Positions 42,518 through 43,928 of a stretch of 43,928 nt of DNA are shown here, in pieces. Source of the stretch: a virus; the IMG/VR virus record IMGVR_UViG_3300009514_000048, positions 1 through 43,928 of that record. The stretch is one strand, 5' to 3'. Each line of letters starts with the position of its first letter. Within the stretch, counting starts at the first letter, position 1. A program made the translations under genes and the position numbers. The notes under the pieces are model-generated. The model searched no databases and was not told where the DNA came from. It saw only the letters and a program-made list of their open reading frames with translations.

Positions 42518-43928
42518 AACCCCCCGAAACCTCCACTGGTACTGACAGAGGTACTGCTTTCTCCATCAAGTATTTTATTCGTTGATACGTAATCATATCA
42601 TCTGAGCCACTATCTATGTCAAACATTAATTCATCATGTACTTGAAGATCCATTAACATAATATCATCATAGATATCAAGCATAGCTTTCTTCATAATGT
42701 CGGCAGCACTTCCTTGGATGATGGCATTAACTGAGACTCTTTCTGCGTGCCATCGTTCAAATTTGTTTCGTGAGTTGATTCCTTTGATGGGGATAGTTCG
42801 TCCAAGTATTGTTTCAACGTATCCATATTTTGCTGCTCTATATTTTGTGAGTGTGACCCACGCTGCTGCTTTTGGCAGCTTAGACCAATACGTATTAAGA
42901 GCCTCTGCAGCTCTATCTTCAGAAATGCTAGCTGTCTCTGCAATTCTTTTTGCTCCTGCGCCGTAGATGGCAGCAAAGTTAATTGTCTTTCCAAGTCTTC
43001 TATTATCTGGAACACCAATAAGATCTGCTGTTCGTTGGTGGATGTCTTCTCCATTTTTATACGCCTCCAATAGTGTTGGCTCTTGCGTGTAGTGGGCAAA
43101 GAGTCTGTATTCAATTTGTGAGTAGTCCAACACTAATAATTTGTGTCCTCTTGGTGCAGTGAAACAGTCTCTAATCTTAGTGCCCATGTCTTCATGAAAT
43201 CTTTTACACTCTGGATCTGGTGCTGGTATGTTCTGTAAGTTTGGCTTACTTGAAGCTAACCTACCAGTTAATGTGGACTGAGTAAAGTTAGCATGAATCT
43301 TTGGTAATGTCGAGCCTTGTAAAAATGGTTCAGTGTAAGTACTTTTCAGCTTCTTATACTTTCTATAGTTCAATAGCTCCTCTATAAATGGTTGGTCTTT
43401 ATAAGGTGCGAGGTCTTTAACACCTGTTGCCTTAACATTAATATTAAGCTTCCCAAATAACTTACACTGATGTTCTCCTTTATTCAATTTCTTAATAGCT
43501 TCTAGAACTTGCTTAGGAGAATTAACATTTACTTTCTTCTCAAAATATTTTTGACACTCATCATCCCAATATCCTACCTTAGACTCCAAGTCCAGATCTA
43601 GACTTTTGAGTTTGTCAACATCCACATACACACCCTTGTCTTCCATGCGAGACAACAATCTGTAGGTAGGAAGTTCAATCTTTGTGTAGTAGTCTAGTTG
43701 TTGAGGACTCAATCGTTTCACACAATACTGATAGAGTTTATAAGTACTAAGCACATCTAGTCCACAGTACGCTGCTACTCTTTCAATTGGTTGCTGATCT
43801 AGCGTGACTTTTTTCTTACCCCTTCCCACCATTTCTTTGTAAGTTGGGTATTCGATGTCCAAATACTTTTTCGCAAGAGGTTTAAGACTGTAAGAATCAA
43901 GAGAAGAATCCATTGAATAAGTAAGAAT
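42489..43928 (-). CDS. polA: DNA polymerase I family A, C-terminal part (cut by window edge)
   Basis: The frame is open through the right edge (ILTYSMDSSLDS at the border). It holds the end of the 3'-5' exonuclease (ExoIII VAAYCGLDVLSTYKLY), then thumb, and the polymerase core: motif A LLVLDYSQIEYRLFAHY, motif B RRLGKTINFAAIYGAG with Phe at the position of E. coli F762, and motif C LQVHDELMFDI. It copies the genome using primers from the primase-helicase. The N-terminus is at 1-167; the middle of the exo domain is missing between the window ends. Confidence 0.9.
   Translation of the reverse strand: MLTYSMDSSLDSYSLKPLAKKYLDIEYPTYKEMVGRGKKKVTLDQQPIERVAAYCGLDVLSTYKLYQYCVKRLSPQQLDYYTKIELPTYRLLSRMEDKGVYVDVDKLKSLDLDLESKVGYWDDECQKYFEKKVNVNSPKQVLEAIKKLNKGEHQCKLFGKLNINVKATGVKDLAPYKDQPFIEELLNYRKYKKLKSTYTEPFLQGSTLPKIHANFTQSTLTGRLASSKPNLQNIPAPDPECKRFHEDMGTKIRDCFTAPRGHKLLVLDYSQIEYRLFAHYTQEPTLLEAYKNGEDIHQRTADLIGVPDNRRLGKTINFAAIYGAGAKRIAETASISEDRAAEALNTYWSKLPKAAAWVTLTKYRAAKYGYVETILGRTIPIKGINSRNKFERWHAERVSVNAIIQGSAADIMKKAMLDIYDDIMLMDLQVHDELMFDIDSGSDDMITYQRIKYLMEKAVPLSVPVEVSGGYGESWAKAK

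Noticed and set aside
42692-43114. 140-codon frame inside polA
   Set aside because: Shadow of the polymerase palm; no SD and no domain.
1-43928. CRISPR arrays, integrase or attachment sites
   Set aside because: No regular direct repeats with spacers, no tyrosine or serine recombinase motifs, and no repressor-operator lysogeny module were seen.

Overview
The window is almost all of one lytic, short-tailed (podovirus-type) phage genome. It is AT-rich, densely packed with short overlapping genes, and uses Shine-Dalgarno (SD) translation. I see no integrase, no CI-type repressor and no tRNA. The host cannot be named from the sequence. The virion genes are a terminase, portal, scaffold, HK97-type capsid, adaptor, beta-propeller nozzle and three coiled-coil internal proteins, with no tape-measure gene, which points to a podovirus. 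One family-A DNA polymerase gene is cut by the window: its N-terminus leaves at base 1 and its C-terminal two thirds enters at base 43928 on the same strand. The genome is therefore circular or circularly permuted, with roughly 70-90 codons missing between the two ends.

Layout. (1) 1-9230, leftward: PolA N-terminus, dNTP diphosphohydrolase-like and DUF4406 nucleotide genes, a LAGLIDADG nuclease, primase-helicase, PD-(D/E)XK nuclease, an HTH sigma-like protein, an HNH nuclease, a 3D-domain cell-wall protein and many small genes. (2) 9231-9684: divergent control region with promoter-like sites. (3) 9685-10194, rightward: small terminase. (4) 10233-12086: a cassette of ten tiny leftward genes with its own promoter, lying between the two terminase subunits. 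(5) 12087-12688: an array of GTTGC/GCAAC sites. (6) 12689-33776, rightward: a large terminase split into separate ATPase and nuclease genes, portal, head, neck, tail and internal virion genes. (7) 33790-43928, leftward: phosphatase-like gene, truncated IS1595-type transposase, M15 endolysin, small membrane genes, RNA ligase, PQ-loop protein, DnaQ-like exonuclease, HNH nuclease and PolA. Across the junction, regions 7 and 1 form one leftward block of about 19 kb. It converges with the rightward block at a hairpin that contains both stop codons (33774-33792).

How it works together. PolA, the primase-helicase, two exonuclease-type proteins and a possible ssDNA-binding protein make up a compact replisome. 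Terminase packages DNA into heads built from portal, scaffold and capsid. The endolysin, the 3D-domain protein and several one- or two-TM proteins are lysis candidates.

The most unusual signal is in the RNA. A two-hairpin element with mutually exclusive, overlapping arms occurs four times (1435-1470, 22213-22245, 34142-34179, 40238-40274), each time on the transcribed strand close to a gene start. In three copies the ribosome-binding site sits in the loop of the proximal hairpin, which ends one base before the ATG. Other starts use simpler SD-in-loop hairpins (13843, 24010). Two genes, including the terminase ATPase, seem to start at ATT. Together these suggest a phage that controls protein ratios through local RNA switches and unusual starts.
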